In this document: piece by piece, positions 1 to 10,032 of the stretch | How positions within the stretch are numbered: the first letter of the stretch is position 1 | Layout: each line of letters begins with the position of its first letter | Assembly: GCA_039519185.1 (NCBI GenBank) | Contig: CM076851.1 | Coordinates: forward strand, 96,221,531-96,285,530 | From: Astragalus membranaceus | Lineage: Eukaryota > Streptophyta > Magnoliopsida > Fabales > Fabaceae | DNA length: 64,000 nucleotides | Direction of reading: 5' to 3' | The notes under the pieces: generated by a model | Database searches by the model: none | What the model saw: the letters and a program-made list of their open reading frames with translations, nothing else | What the model was told of the DNA's origin: nothing | Position numbers and translations under genes: made by a program

Positions 1-905
1 AATATCGGTTCGCATGTACTAGTCAAGTTAGCAATGAATCTTGCAATGTAACTGAGCCTCCCCAAAAAGCTTCTTACCTCACGTTCACTTTTGGGGGTAG
101 GCATCTCTTGAATAGACTTTATCTTATCAGGATCCACCCTTATGCCATCCCTACTTACGATGAATCCGAGTAACTTTCTTGAGGATGCCCCGAAGACACA
201 CTTATTAGGATTCAAACGCACTTTATATTTCCTGAGCCTTTCAAATAACTTTTGCAGTACTGCCACATGACTTTCTTGCTCTTGAGATTTTGCCACCATG
301 TCATCCACATACACCTCGATCTCTTTATGCATCAAATCGTGGAAAAGTACGACCATGGCACGCTGGTAGGTTGCCCCAGCGTTTTTCAAACTGAAAGGCA
401 TCACCCTATAACAAAAGGTTCCCCATGGGGTAATGAATGTCGTCTTTTCTTTATCTTCGGCATTCATGGGAATTTGGTTGTATCCAGAGTAACCATCCAT
501 GAAGGAACATCTGTGGTTCTTGGCAGTATTGTCAACAAGCAAGTCAATATGCGGAAGAGGAAAGTCATCCTTCGGACTGGCCTGGTTTAGATCTCGGTAA
601 TCCACACACATCCTAACTTTTCCATCCTTCTTGGGTACTGGGACGATGTTGGCCACCCATTTTGGATGTACTGAGACCTCTAAAAATCCAGCCTCCCATT
701 GTTTAGTCACTTCCTCCTTGATTTTCAAAGACATATCCGGATGCATCTTCCTCAGCTTTTGTTTCTTTGGCTTTACATCCGGAAAAAGAGGAATATTATG
801 TGCTGCTATCTTTGGGTCAATCCCGGGCATATCTTTGTAGGACCATGCGAAAACATCAAGATATTCTTTAAACAATGTAATCATCTCATCCCGTTCAGGT
901 TGTTG
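1..905 (-). pseudogene. Reverse transcriptase part of pol, element 1
   Basis: Translation of the minus strand gives a continuous RT domain: the FAWSYKDMPG pol start near 850, KVRMCVDYRDLN near 630-600, FMDGYSGY near 500, the catalytic EVYVDDM near 330-310, and LLGFIVSRDG and RSFLGRLSYIARFI down to the window edge. I saw no stop in this frame. The frame differs by one from the upstream acidic linker, so an indel lies around 898-915. The catalytic aspartates (VDD) are intact. The remainder of the RT thumb, RNase H and integrase lie outside the window. Confidence 0.9.
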
Positions 906-1136
906 ACCAACTTCAACTCCTTCTCATCCTCTTCAGTCCCCATATTAATGATTTCAACCGTGTCGTCGTTCAAACCAAACTCCTTTTCAGTGTGCCCCAG
1001 CAGCTTAGAGAGCCTATCAATTGCTTCATTATCTTCTTCCGACTCAACATAGTCTTCATCAAAAGTCGTGAGGGGATCAGGTGATAGGTTCTCGACGTTC
1101 TCATAATGAGGCAAAACTTTAGCGAAATTGTGATCC
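881..1136 (-). pseudogene. Pol N-terminal acidic linker, element 1 (candidate exon 2)
   Basis: This minus-strand stretch encodes an acidic segment with EIINMGTEEDEKEL, matching the INLGTEEDKKE linker in the related pol fragments at 5532-6454 and 8562-8860. It has no convincing ATG of its own. It begins in frame directly after a candidate AG splice acceptor at 1137 and breaks into a different frame near 900, where RT continues. It joins the protease ORF to RT and probably has no enzymatic role. Confidence 0.7.
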
Positions 1137-1363
1137 CTGAAGAGTAGTTAATAAGGTTGGAGGGGGATAACCACAATAAAGATGATAGAAAATGAAAATA
1201 AAAGGGATAAACAAACGAATGTGAGATAGAATGCGAGAATGCAAAACGTAACAACACAAATGGATAGAAATGCATGTGAATTCATTTAATTCTTGTCTCA
1301 AGCAAAATAGCAAAAGTCTTATAGCCTTAAACGGCTAAAACAAACAAAATAAAAGACGATTAC
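1137..1363 (-). other. Candidate 227-nt intron between protease and pol, element 1
   Basis: On the minus strand the protease/G-patch ORF ends in ATGTAATC; the TAA stop lies inside a potential GT donor (G at 1363). A potential acceptor, TTAACTACTCTTCAG with a branch-like TTAAC, ends at 1137. Removing 1363-1137 takes out the stop and restores one frame across the junction (phase 2) into the INMGTEEDE linker. Ogre/Tat elements are known to carry an intron between protease and RT, which fits. Splicing itself is inferred. Confidence 0.6.
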
Positions 1364-2073
1364 ATGAAAGTACCAACATCAACAACTGGTTCAGCCTGCC
1401 AATTGCTCAGTGACTCTTGATTGTTGTAAGGGAGAATGACGCCACCCGCTCCCGGACCATCTTTATCTATCATGTTAATCACAAAGCGGTGCGAAGTGCC
1501 GACTATATCTTCAGGCGCTAGCACTTTTGCTGGAGCTGGGAAAGTGTCGCTCAAGTGTGGAATCAACTGAATTTCCTCTTTACCCGTTGTCAGTTTCTTT
1601 GACTTCATCTCGAGGCTCCCCTCATAGCTAATTCCCATGGTGTCTGACTTCTGCTTCACGGGGATGGGAGTGCAAGTTCCTTGTAAATGACGACCCAAAC
1701 CTTTTCCTTCTTCATAGCCAATTTTTGACATTATCCGGGCCACCACTTGATTCACGCTGCGCCTCAACGAGGCTCCTTCAGTAACTCCAGATTTATCCAC
1801 CTCGAAACTGTGGCACATATTTGTTACTTCTTCTTCGGTGTTGTCCACATAGGGTAGGGACATAGGTTTTGTGACCAGCATTTCCTCTTCTCCACGGATT
1901 GTGATGATGTTTCTATTTTCAACAAATTTGACCCTCTGGTGGAGAGTCGAAGGTACTGCCCCAGCTTCGTGAATCCATGGTCTTCCCAATAACATGGTGT
2001 ATGCCGAATCGATAGCCATGACTTGGAACAGTACCCGGAAGACACTAGGGCCAATCTCCAACGAGAGCACTAC
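1360..2073 (-). pseudogene. Protease C-terminus and G-patch, element 1
   Basis: This continues the gag-pro frame after an in-frame TAA at 2074-2076. It opens with the end of the retropepsin fold (AYTMLLGRPWIHEAGAVPS, the LLGRPW motif typical of gypsy proteases). About 70 residues later it has a G-patch, IGYEEGKGLGRHLQG, a glycine-rich RNA-binding motif that often follows the protease in Tat elements. The reading frame stops at 1360-1362, at the proposed splice donor. There is no genuine ATG at the 5' end, because this is the remainder of a polyprotein and not a separate gene. Confidence 0.85.
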
Positions 2074-4422
2074 TTAACCCAGAACACTTCTTTTAGATCC
2101 ATCGAAAGCCCGGACCATCAAGGTTTGAGGGGTTAAATCTCTTTCCCCCAATCCCAATGCTGTTAAAGTGGTCATAGGCAGGACATTAAGGGCCGATCCA
2201 CCATCGATTAGTACTTTGGCTATCACGAATTCTCGACACTTCAAAGTGATGTGCAGGGCTCGATGTTCCCCCCTGGCTTGAGGGTGTACCTCACTTTCAG
2301 CAAATGTAATCAGGTTAACTCGCTGCATTGGATCTACGATGTTGACCACCGTTTGGGGGGTCACATCAGGTTTCACAAAAGCTTCTTCCAATGTTCTCAA
2401 CAAAGCTTTCCTATGTATCTCGGAAGAGAGAATGAGAGAAAGCAACGAGATCCGAGCTGGAGTCTTTTTCAGTTGCTCAGTCACATCATACTCACTCTGC
2501 TTCATGATTTTTAGGAACTCTTCTTCTGATGGTTCTTCGGTCTCTTTCTCTTTCTTTTTCTTTTCGGACTCTTCCGGGCCGAAATATCGCCCACTCCGGG
2601 TTATTCCGCTAACACTTGCAAGGTTGTCCACAGACTCCTCAAACCCCTTGTTCTTGCCTATTTCACTCTTAGCGGCGCCTCCCACAAATTCGACTCGGGT
2701 CTCGTAGTTCCAGGGAATTGCTTGAGTGTCTTTGCAAGCAAAAGGTGTGGGCTTCTTTATAGTCACTACAACCTTTTCAGGTGCTGCAGGTTGGTTGAGC
2801 GGTGGAACTTTAAGCACAAAACGTTCCACAACATCAATCTCCTCTTGAAACACAGACCCCCTAGCTTGCACCATTCCTAGTGAAATTAGGCTTTGAACTC
2901 GAGCTTTGAAGTCCCAACAATCTTCAATATCATGGCCTTCACAACTATGGTGGTACACACACTTTTTCTTTTCGTTATACATGACATATTTTACGACCTC
3001 CTTTGTTGGTGCCAACACTTCATAGCCATCCTGGTGTAATCCTTCCCATATTTCTATCATAGGGGTCCGGAGTCCCAATACCTTCTTGATAGTCTTTTGG
3101 TCTCCTTCCAACATACTCACTACCCTATTTCCATCGTGATTGTGGAGAGGGTTGCTATTGATATTTGGCCCCGTCTCTTCCTGGATGTCCAGCTTCCCAT
3201 AAGCAATCAATCTTCTTACAGCCGTCTTGAAGGCCTCACAATCCTCGATGGAATGTCCTGCGGCTCCCATGTGGTACTTACAAGTTAAGTTTGGATTATA
3301 CCGTGCTGGGAATGGAGGCTCCCAATTTTTCACGGGGACTCTTGCAATCAAGCGGGAGTCTGCCAATCGCTGGAACAGTTCGGTGTTGGTAATGGAGAGT
3401 TTAGGGAATGATGGGAAGTTGGCTTGTGTTTGGCGGAAATTCAGATGGGTCTGCTGGTAGTTTGGCCGTGGTTGTGCGTAGGCTCCTGGGATGCTGTTTA
3501 CGGGAAGTGTTTGCATGGGTGAGGGGTTTGTGTTTGGGTTCATTGTGTAAGGTGTATTCGGGCGTGGTTGGTGGTATTGTGGCTGTTGGGGGGTGATGTG
3601 AGGTGAGGCTCGTACGAAGCTGATCTCAGGTTCTTTCTTCTTCTGGGGGAAGTTCCTTTTTGATTGCCCTCCATCTGACTGCTCTACGGGGAGCTTTCCA
3701 GCTCTCGTTAACATCTCAATTCTCTCTCCTGCAGCTATTAGATCAACAAAGTCCCTATATGCAGCTCCAGCCATTGCCGCCACATAGGGGGACCCTAAGG
3801 TTCCCAAAACGTATGAGCACATTTCCGAGACAGTGAGCGGTGGCTGAACCTGTGCAGCAAGGGTCCTCCACCTTTGAGCATACTGTTTGAATGTCTCATT
3901 GTTCTTCTTCTGCAATATCCCCAGCTGCTCACGTGTTGGAGCCATATCCATGTTGGACCTGTACTGTGACATGAAGAGGTCAGCAAGGTCCTTCCAACAA
4001 TCGATTTTGGAGTGATCCATCTGGATGTACCATTCTAGTGCCGGCCCGGTCAGACTCTCGTGGAAAAAACTGATGAGGAACTTCTCATCCTTGGACCATA
4101 TCGACATTTTGGTGCAATAGGTCCGCAGATGCAAAAGGGGATTGGTGCTCCCGTCATACTTCGTGAAATCTGGTACTTTAAAGTCCCGGGGGATCGCCAC
4201 ATCTGTAGTAGGGCAGAGTTCATTTACCCCCAAGGACCCGAAAGAGCCAGACCCCTGGAGAGCCTTGATCTTCTCCTCCATTTTGTCCATCCATGATTGT
4301 CTGGCCCTGCCCTGCAGCATCGTTGCATGCCTTTCAGCTTCCCCATCTTCGGCGTGGAATAGTCCCCCTACCTCTGTCCCCAAGGTATGGGTTTTCAGGC
4401 CCAGTAGGTCCCATAGCTTCAT
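2074..4422 (-). pseudogene. Gag and N-terminal protease, element 1
   Basis: A 782-codon minus-strand frame. Residues of about 80-230 form the retrotransposon gag domain (FKVPDFTKYDGSTNP, GPALEWYIQ, the FKQYAQRWR region). Two zinc-binding-like repeats follow near residues 395 (CKYHMGAAGHSIEDC) and 500 (CVYHHSCEGHDIEDC), both CX2HX5HX4C. Retropepsin begins near residue 738 with IDGGSALNVLP, containing the catalytic Asp. The frame ends at TAA 2074-2076, inside the protease, and the same frame continues as the next entry, so a single nonsense change separates them. At the 5' end the frame is shifted relative to the gag N-terminus. Confidence 0.88.
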
Positions 4423-4663
4423 AGCCCATCCCGACGGGTATGTCGAGCGCTATGTTATGTGGACCCTCACCTTGGTTCGGGAACCTTCCGTCCTCACCCC
4501 CAATTACTCCTATTACCCTTGTTGTCAATAGGGCAATAGTCTCCCTTACTGCCTGTAGGGTCTCTTCCATCCGCGTTTGGGTCGCGGCCATTTCTCCCAT
4601 TCTTTTTGACTTCATCCACTTCCTGGGTCAAATTTCTTCCTGTTGTTCCTCTTGCTCAGCCAT
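4334..4663 (-). pseudogene. Gag N-terminus, element 1, frameshifted
   Basis: The likely gag start is the ATG at 4663-4661, preceded by TRSRAR and followed by MAEQEEQQEE, a start context seen in Tat gag proteins. A short segment then changes frame twice (near 4635 and near 4612, at a run of A) before EMAATQTRMEETLQAV. Another shift between about 4350 and 4420 leads into the main gag frame. The breaks show that this copy cannot make gag as one chain. The frame is open upstream as far as 4748, so the true start could be slightly earlier. Confidence 0.7.
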
Positions 4664-5031
4664 TCTTGCTCTAGATCTGGTGAAGTACACTCGAGTTTGA
4701 TTGGCCTTTTCTTTATTTGTTCGAGCAATGGTTGCTAAGTTCCTTTTTTAACAAAAAGAGAAAATTTATTATTGTTATTTTTTTCGTTTTTATACCAGAA
4801 ATGACTAAATTACCAGTTAGTTGTCGAGGAATCATTATAGATTGTTCTTGGGATCTAAAGTGAGTATCTTTGGTTTGATAAATAGATCGTAGACATGGAA
4901 CTTATGGAGAATTAAACAAACGAGTCTCCTCAACCGATAACATTCAAAACAATGAGTCCAGAATCCAAAATCCAAAATCCAAAACCATAACAAACGAGTT
5001 CTTCCAAACTACATAACTATAATTCAATATC
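4664..5031. other. Gag upstream flank or leader of element 1, no gene
   Basis: AT-rich sequence between the gag start and the first gap. No ORF of note, no primer binding site and no LTR end could be recognised. It contains a small triplicate AATCCAAAATCC-type repeat near 4965-4985. If element 1 had a 5' LTR, it would begin in or beyond the gap. Confidence 0.5.
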
Positions 5032-5531
5032 NNNNNNNNNNNNNNNNNNNNNNNNNNNNNNNNNNNNNNNNNNNNNNNNNNNNNNNNNNNNNNNNNNNNN
5101 NNNNNNNNNNNNNNNNNNNNNNNNNNNNNNNNNNNNNNNNNNNNNNNNNNNNNNNNNNNNNNNNNNNNNNNNNNNNNNNNNNNNNNNNNNNNNNNNNNNN
5201 NNNNNNNNNNNNNNNNNNNNNNNNNNNNNNNNNNNNNNNNNNNNNNNNNNNNNNNNNNNNNNNNNNNNNNNNNNNNNNNNNNNNNNNNNNNNNNNNNNNN
5301 NNNNNNNNNNNNNNNNNNNNNNNNNNNNNNNNNNNNNNNNNNNNNNNNNNNNNNNNNNNNNNNNNNNNNNNNNNNNNNNNNNNNNNNNNNNNNNNNNNNN
5401 NNNNNNNNNNNNNNNNNNNNNNNNNNNNNNNNNNNNNNNNNNNNNNNNNNNNNNNNNNNNNNNNNNNNNNNNNNNNNNNNNNNNNNNNNNNNNNNNNNNN
5501 NNNNNNNNNNNNNNNNNNNNNNNNNNNNNNN
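5032..5531. other. Assembly gap, exactly 500 N
   Basis: A run of exactly 500 N. The second gap in this window has the same length, so 500 is a placeholder and not a measured size. Protein frames that bridge it are artefacts. RT sequence stops at the right edge (5532), so the missing sequence probably includes more retroelement pol. Confidence 0.98.
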
Positions 5532-6607
5532 ATTCCCCTCTGACTGACTATGAACCCCAACAACTTTCCTGATCTTACACCGAAAGTACATTTGGCGGGG
5601 TTTAATCTGAGTTTGAACTTCCTTAGACGTTCAAAGAGTTTTCGCAGATTGACAACATGTCCTTCTCCAGTTTTGGATTTTGCGATCATGTCATCCATGT
5701 AGACTTCTATTTCCTTATGCATCACATCATGGAATAAAGTTACCATCGCCCTTTGGTACGTTGCACCAGCATTCTTTAGGCCGAATGGCATTACTTTGTG
5801 GCAGAAGGTGCCCCAAAGAGTGATGGAGGTGGTTTTTTCCATGTCTTCAGGGGCCATCTTGATTTGATCATATCCGGAATATCCGTCCATGAAGGAGAAA
5901 AGAGAGTGTTGCGCTGTGCTATCTACCAGGACATCAATGTGAGGCAAGGGAAAGTCATCTTTAGGGCTGGCTTTATTTAGATCCCGATAGTCAACACACA
6001 TCCGAACTTTCCCTTCTTTCTTTGGAACCGGGACAATATTGGCTACCCATTGAGGATACTTTGCTACTGCTAAGAATCCAGCATCAAATTGCTTCTTGAC
6101 CTCATCTCTGATTTTCAGTGACATATCTGGCTTCATCCTTCTTAGCTTCTGTTTTACCGGCCGGCACTCGGGCTTTACCGATAACTTATGCTCGACTATG
6201 TTGGGGTCCAATCCAGGCATGTCTTGGTATGTCCATGCGAAGATGTCAGCATAGTCAAACAAAAGCCTAACCAGCTTCTCTCGCTCACTGTCTTTCATCG
6301 TGATGCCAATTTTAACCTCTTTCTTATCTTCCTCTGTGCCCAAGTTTATTATCTCAGTAGATTCCTCGTGGGGTTGAGTCACTTTTTCCTCTTGTTCCAT
6401 CATTCTCATTAACTCTGGAGGAGTTTCCCAGTTATCTTCAACATCTTCCTCAGTTATCTTCACCCAGCGCCCAGCGCTCCACACACGTACGCGCACAGCA
6501 ACACGCACTGGCGCCCTTGGCGCCCAGCACTGGGCGCCTGGCGCCCAGAACACTTCCAGCAACACAATTTCAGCGACAAACAATAACATGGCCACGGCGC
6601 CCAGCAC
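5532..6607 (-). pseudogene. Pol fragment (RT), Tat lineage, with chimeric N-terminus
   Basis: On the minus strand, 6454 down to 5532 encodes the acidic linker (EEDVEDNWETPPELMRMM, INLGTEEDKKE) and most of an RT: KVRMCVDYRDLNKASPKDD, FSFMDGYSGYDQIKM, the catalytic EVYMDDM, and GKLLGFIVSQRG, which ends at the gap. Upstream of about 6454 the frame stays open but the roughly 50 residues are translated LTR-type DNA rich in GGCGCC, with no protein similarity. The ORF is therefore a fusion of LTR sequence to pol with no gag. RNase H and integrase, if present, are in the gap. Confidence 0.88.
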
Positions 6608-7036
6608 AGGGCGCCAGATCCTACGCCTAAAAACATCAAAATTTCAGCACATCACAAGCACAAACATGGCGCCCTAGGCGCCTATAACACCAACCATGGA
6701 TCTTTGAGCAACAAATTCATCAAAACACATACCAATCGAATTAACAACATGAAAATACACGTAAATCATACTCACGGATTAGATCTAGGCCATCTCTACT
6801 TAAAACCTATCATAGGAATTATTATAAAAATTGATAGAACTCCCCTTACCTCGAATTCGAAGAGTAGAAGCCTTAGAGATAGTTGATAAGTCTATTTTTA
6901 GAGTCTTTTTAATAGTTATTTTATTAAGTCTTTTTAGTATTTTAATTATATTTTTGATCTATTTTACTACAAATGTTTACTTTTTACCTTAAGGTTTTAT
7001 TTTGAAGCAATTTCGACTGCTTATGTCTCAGCAGGT

Positions 7037-7283
7037 CAGAATTCGACTGGATCTCCCAGAATTCGACTGGATCTCCCAGAATTCGACTGGATCTCCCAGA
7101 ATTCGACTGCATCTTCCAGATTTCGACTTCGACTGCATCTGTCTTCCAGATTTCGACTTCAACTGCATCTGTCTTCCAGATTTCGACTTCGACTGCATCT
7201 GTCTTCCAGATTTCGACTTCGACTGCATCTGTCTTCCAGATTTCGACTTCGACTGCATCTGCTATCCAGATTTCGACTGTGCA
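7037..7283 (+). repeat. Tandem repeats in U3 of the solo LTR (20-bp and 30-bp units)
   Basis: About three copies of a 20-bp unit, CCAGAATTCGACTGGATCTC, are followed by about five copies of a 30-bp unit built on CCAGATTTCGACTTCGACTG. Both lie 110-360 bp upstream of the TATA box. Because 30 is a multiple of three, long meaningless frames stay open on both strands. In the related LTRs of element A the same position is occupied by a different GGCGCC-rich repeat. Confidence 0.9.
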
Positions 7284-7394
7284 GTCAAAATTGGATATTT
7301 TTGCCCACTTGAGGATGGCTTTTTGATGACTACCTTGGCCAACTTGATTTGCCACTTTTTCCTCTTTTGGACCATTTTGCCCCTCATATTTTCC

Positions 7395-7402
7395 TATAAA
7401 TA
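7395..7402 (+). promoter_or_regulatory. LTR TATA box, solo LTR
   Basis: TATAAATA in the context TTTTCCTATAAATAGAGG, conserved in the two LTRs of element A at 39297-39304 and 57660-57667. Transcription would start about 30 bp downstream, towards the right. Activity in this copy is unknown. Confidence 0.65.
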
Positions 7403-8561
7403 GAGGCTTGATCCTCACTTGTAACGAAGCTTGAATTTTGTTAGAAAATCAATGACAAAGGCTCTCTAAAGATTCATGATTTCAAATTACTCTTCATGCT
7501 TTTTATAATTCTTGTTTATTTACTTTCTTGCCCTTTAAATTCTTGCTATTTATTTTCTTGCCCTTTTTCTTTCCAAATCATTTACTTTCTTGCTCTTTTA
7601 ATTTCTTGCACCTTTATTTTCCAAGTCATTTACTTTCCTTGCTATTTAATTTCTTGCACCTTTATTTTCCAAGTCATTTACTTTCTTGCCCTTTAAATTC
7701 TTGCTATTTATTTCCTTGCTCTTTAACTTTCCAAGTCAAGTAAATTACTGGCAATTTACTTTTCAAGCAATTTACTTTCTTGTCATTTACAATTCCTTGC
7801 TATTTAATTTCTTGCACCTTTATTTTCCAAGTTATTTACTTTCTTGCACCTTTATTTTCCTTGCTCTTTAACTTTCCAAGTCAAGTAAATTACTTTTCAA
7901 GCAATTTACTTTCATGTCATTTACAATTCCGCTATGTATGATTTTTGCACTTTACCGCTTTCTTTTATTTCTCGCTATTTAACTTTATGTTTTCTTCTTT
8001 TATTTTCTTTTCTCCTCTTTTGTCTACAATGATCATGAGTGAGTAGACTTTACTAAAACATTCTTTCTTTCTAAAAACACTTTCTTTTCAGTTAATCAAA
8101 CTTTGAAAAATTAAATTGGTATTCACTTAGGCTCTCCCTGTGGACCGATACTCTTTTATTACGCGATACGACCCGTGCACTTGCGGGGCTATCAATAGTC
8201 ACGGACAGAACCCAGCAACAAGATCCCGTTCTTCTTCTCTCCTTGGTTGCGCGGCTTTTTCCTTCTCCTCTTCCTCTTCTCTCTACGGCGCACTTCTCCT
8301 TTCTTTTCTCTCTTCTCAATTTCGCAAAATGCTAACAAAAAACCCTAACCCCTAGGCGCCTTGGCCACTTCGCATATGACATGAGTCATGGGCTTGGGCT
8401 TCTCACTTAAGCCCAAGTCCATCTAGTTTGGCGCCTCCACCTCCTAATACCACCTACACAATTTTTAATATAATTTCCAATAATTAAATTATATCCAATT
8501 AATTAAATCAAATTCCTAAATACTTAATTAAATAATTTAATTAAATATTTAGGGTGTTACA

Positions 8562-8860
8562 ATTTTTCTTGATTCGCTGTTCTTTCGGTGTAATGTTAAT
8601 TTTAACACCTTTTTATCTTCTTCTGTGCCCAAGTTAATCATCTCACTTGATTCCACGCGAGGCTGTTTCATTATTCTCATTACCTCTTGAGGAGTTTCCC
8701 AGTTATCTTCTACATCTTCCTCAGTTTGATTAATGGGGTGATCAAAGTTACAGCATGAATTATTGGCATTGTTATTATCAAAGATGTTTTTTTTCAAATC
8801 TGCATTAGTATAGATTGACGGAATGAAAAACGAGCAAAAGAAAATAAAAAGCAAATGCAA
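8562..8860 (-). pseudogene. Pol N-terminus, element 2, truncated
   Basis: The minus strand encodes NFDHPINQTEEDVEDNWETP, then MRIMKQ and INLGTEEDKKVLKL, the acidic linker before RT, and is cut about 20 residues later by TGTAACACC LTR sequence. RT itself is absent here. The pol fragment at 5532-6454 repeats this same linker, so it is not simply the other side of the insertion. An upstream candidate splice acceptor (TAATGCAG, ending at 8800) pairs with a donor-like GTAATG at 8994, but the resulting phase does not match. Confidence 0.8.
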
Positions 8861-8990
8861 AAGAAAGCTGAAATTTATTGGAGAATCTGAAATAAAATTT
8901 TATTGATACTGATATTGAAAGGAAACATGTGTGCCCGAATGAAATGTCCTAAGGCCTTGGGCAGAGCCATAGGATTGCATTACAGAAACA

Positions 8991-9643
8991 TTACTTTGAA
9001 CTAAAAACTACAGGAAAATTGACGATCTCCCAATTCTTGAGCCTTTCATTTGCAAGACAAGGGCGTACAAGACTGACGATGCCTTCTTCAGCATCTAGAT
9101 CATCTTCCACTACAGCAATCTGATCGGGGTTCAGCATTCCCGCACTCTGAAAACTCTGTTTGATGTCGCAGATGATGATCTTCTTCATATTTGGCATTCT
9201 GCCCTCAAGTTTGGCTAACCTCTGCTCCCTCTTTTCCTCCACAATGTTTTTCTTGTCCTTGCGATCAGGCCAATACCCTATCCCACGTCTATCCCTGTTC
9301 TCTTGCAGCTGTATCGGTATCAGGATCCCCTGTTCGGTCTTTCCTAAACCTTTTCCGACCTGGTAACCTTTGTCTATCATGACTTTGGCAACCATCATGG
9401 CAGTCTTGGACAGCTTAGGCTTCAGCATACTGGACGCATTGGCAATCTCTAGTGCTTGGAAGGCGGTCTCAAAAGACTCCTCAACGGCCTCGATGTAACG
9501 AGTGGGAGACGACCTATTTACCATCGTTTCCGCTTCACCGAAAACAACCACCAACTTAGTGTTCGCTATGAATTTGAGCTTCTGATGTAAAGAAGAAGGA
9601 ACAGTCCCTACAGAATGGATCCATGGCCTTCCCAAGAGAAAAA
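8991..9643 (-). pseudogene. Protease end and G-patch, element 2
   Basis: The frame begins with MGRPWIHSVGTVPSSLHQK, the C-terminal retropepsin motif, and carries a G-patch, DKGYQVGKGLGKTEQG, around residues 85-105. It ends with a TAA at 8991-8993 that overlaps a GTAATG donor-like sequence, the same arrangement as in element 1. It is out of frame with the protease core because of an indel near 9635-9645. The downstream lysine-rich stretch has no recognisable domain. Confidence 0.82.
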
Positions 9644-10032
9644 CTGTAGGATGGGGCGATATCCATTATCTGGAAGGTCACTACGAAGAGTTCCGGACCT
9701 ACCTGCACCGATAATTCTATTTCCCCGATGACTTCCCTTTTCGATCCGTCAAAGGCCCTGACCAATATCGAGCTAGGTCTCATGCATGAATAGTCCACAT
9801 CTAATTTTTCCATGGTTGATCTGGGTAACACATTCAAGGACGATCCGTTGTCAATAAGCACCCGAGCGAGTGAGCAATCTCCACATTTCACAGATATGTA
9901 AGGCTTTGTTGTGCCCCCTTCCTTCAGTTGGAATCTCATCATCAGTAAATGTGAGGTAATTACTTGCAACAAGGTTTCCAACGATCCCATCAATCTGGCC
10001 GGCTGTGATGTCATGAGCGACATGGGCCTCAT
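9556..10032 (-). pseudogene. Retropepsin core, element 2
   Basis: The frame contains VLIDNGSSLNVLP (catalytic Asp, about 9860-9830) and VRAFDGSKREVIGEIEL, typical of Tat retropepsins, which cut the gag-pol polyprotein. Only about 9945-9640 is genuine protease; the two ends of the frame are out-of-frame gag and G-patch sequence. One-base indels near 9895 and near 9640 separate it from its neighbours, so the domain is intact but disconnected. Confidence 0.85.

Larger units (their letters stand above)
1..4763 (-). mobile_element. Ty3/gypsy element 1, Tat lineage, partial
   Basis: Read on the minus strand the order is gag (4663 to about 2300), retropepsin, G-patch, short linker and reverse transcriptase, leaving the window at base 1. 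The Tat assignment rests on the protease form IDGGSALNVLP, a G-patch directly after the protease, CX2HX5HX4C knuckles in gag, and the VPVPKKDGKVRMCVDYRDLN type RT. No LTR is visible: the 3' part lies left of base 1 and the 5' end would lie at or beyond the gap at 5032. Several frameshifts and one in-frame stop show it is decayed. RNase H and integrase are not in the window. Confidence 0.9.
6884..8194 (+). mobile_element. Solo LTR, same family as Athila-like element A
   Basis: It begins TGATAAGTC and ends GGGGCTATCA, with the short terminal inverted repeat TGATA/TATCA. It is flanked by a perfect 5-bp target-site duplication, ATAGT, at 6879-6883 and 8195-8199. The 5' 150 bp, the promoter region around TATAAATA at 7395-7402, the pyrimidine-rich CTTGCC-type repeats and the last 100 bp all match the LTRs at 38671-40562 and 57014-58956. 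A solo LTR arises by recombination between the two LTRs of an element. At 1311 bp it is shorter than the 1.9-kb relatives, and its upstream repeats are different. Confidence 0.93.
6455..8561 (-). mobile_element. LTR fragment (TGTAACACC type), split by a solo LTR
   Basis: Without the solo LTR at 6884-8194 this is about 790 bp. On the minus strand it begins at 8561 with TGTAACACCC, a common start of plant LTRs, then AT-rich DNA, a region with AGGGTTAGGG and GGCGCC, a CT/GA-rich stretch, and a GGCGCC-rich end that runs directly into pol at 6454. No matching ..ACA end or target-site duplication was found, so it is truncated on the pol side. It interrupts the pol N-terminus of the Ogre element, which stops at 8562. 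Confidence 0.6.

Noticed and set aside
7002..7418. Opposed ORFs in the solo LTR repeat
   Set aside because: A 30-bp unit keeps frames open on both strands; this is LTR sequence.
8800..8994. Intron in element 2 equivalent to that in element 1
   Set aside because: Donor and acceptor candidates exist, but joining them does not preserve the frame, so it is kept only as a remark.
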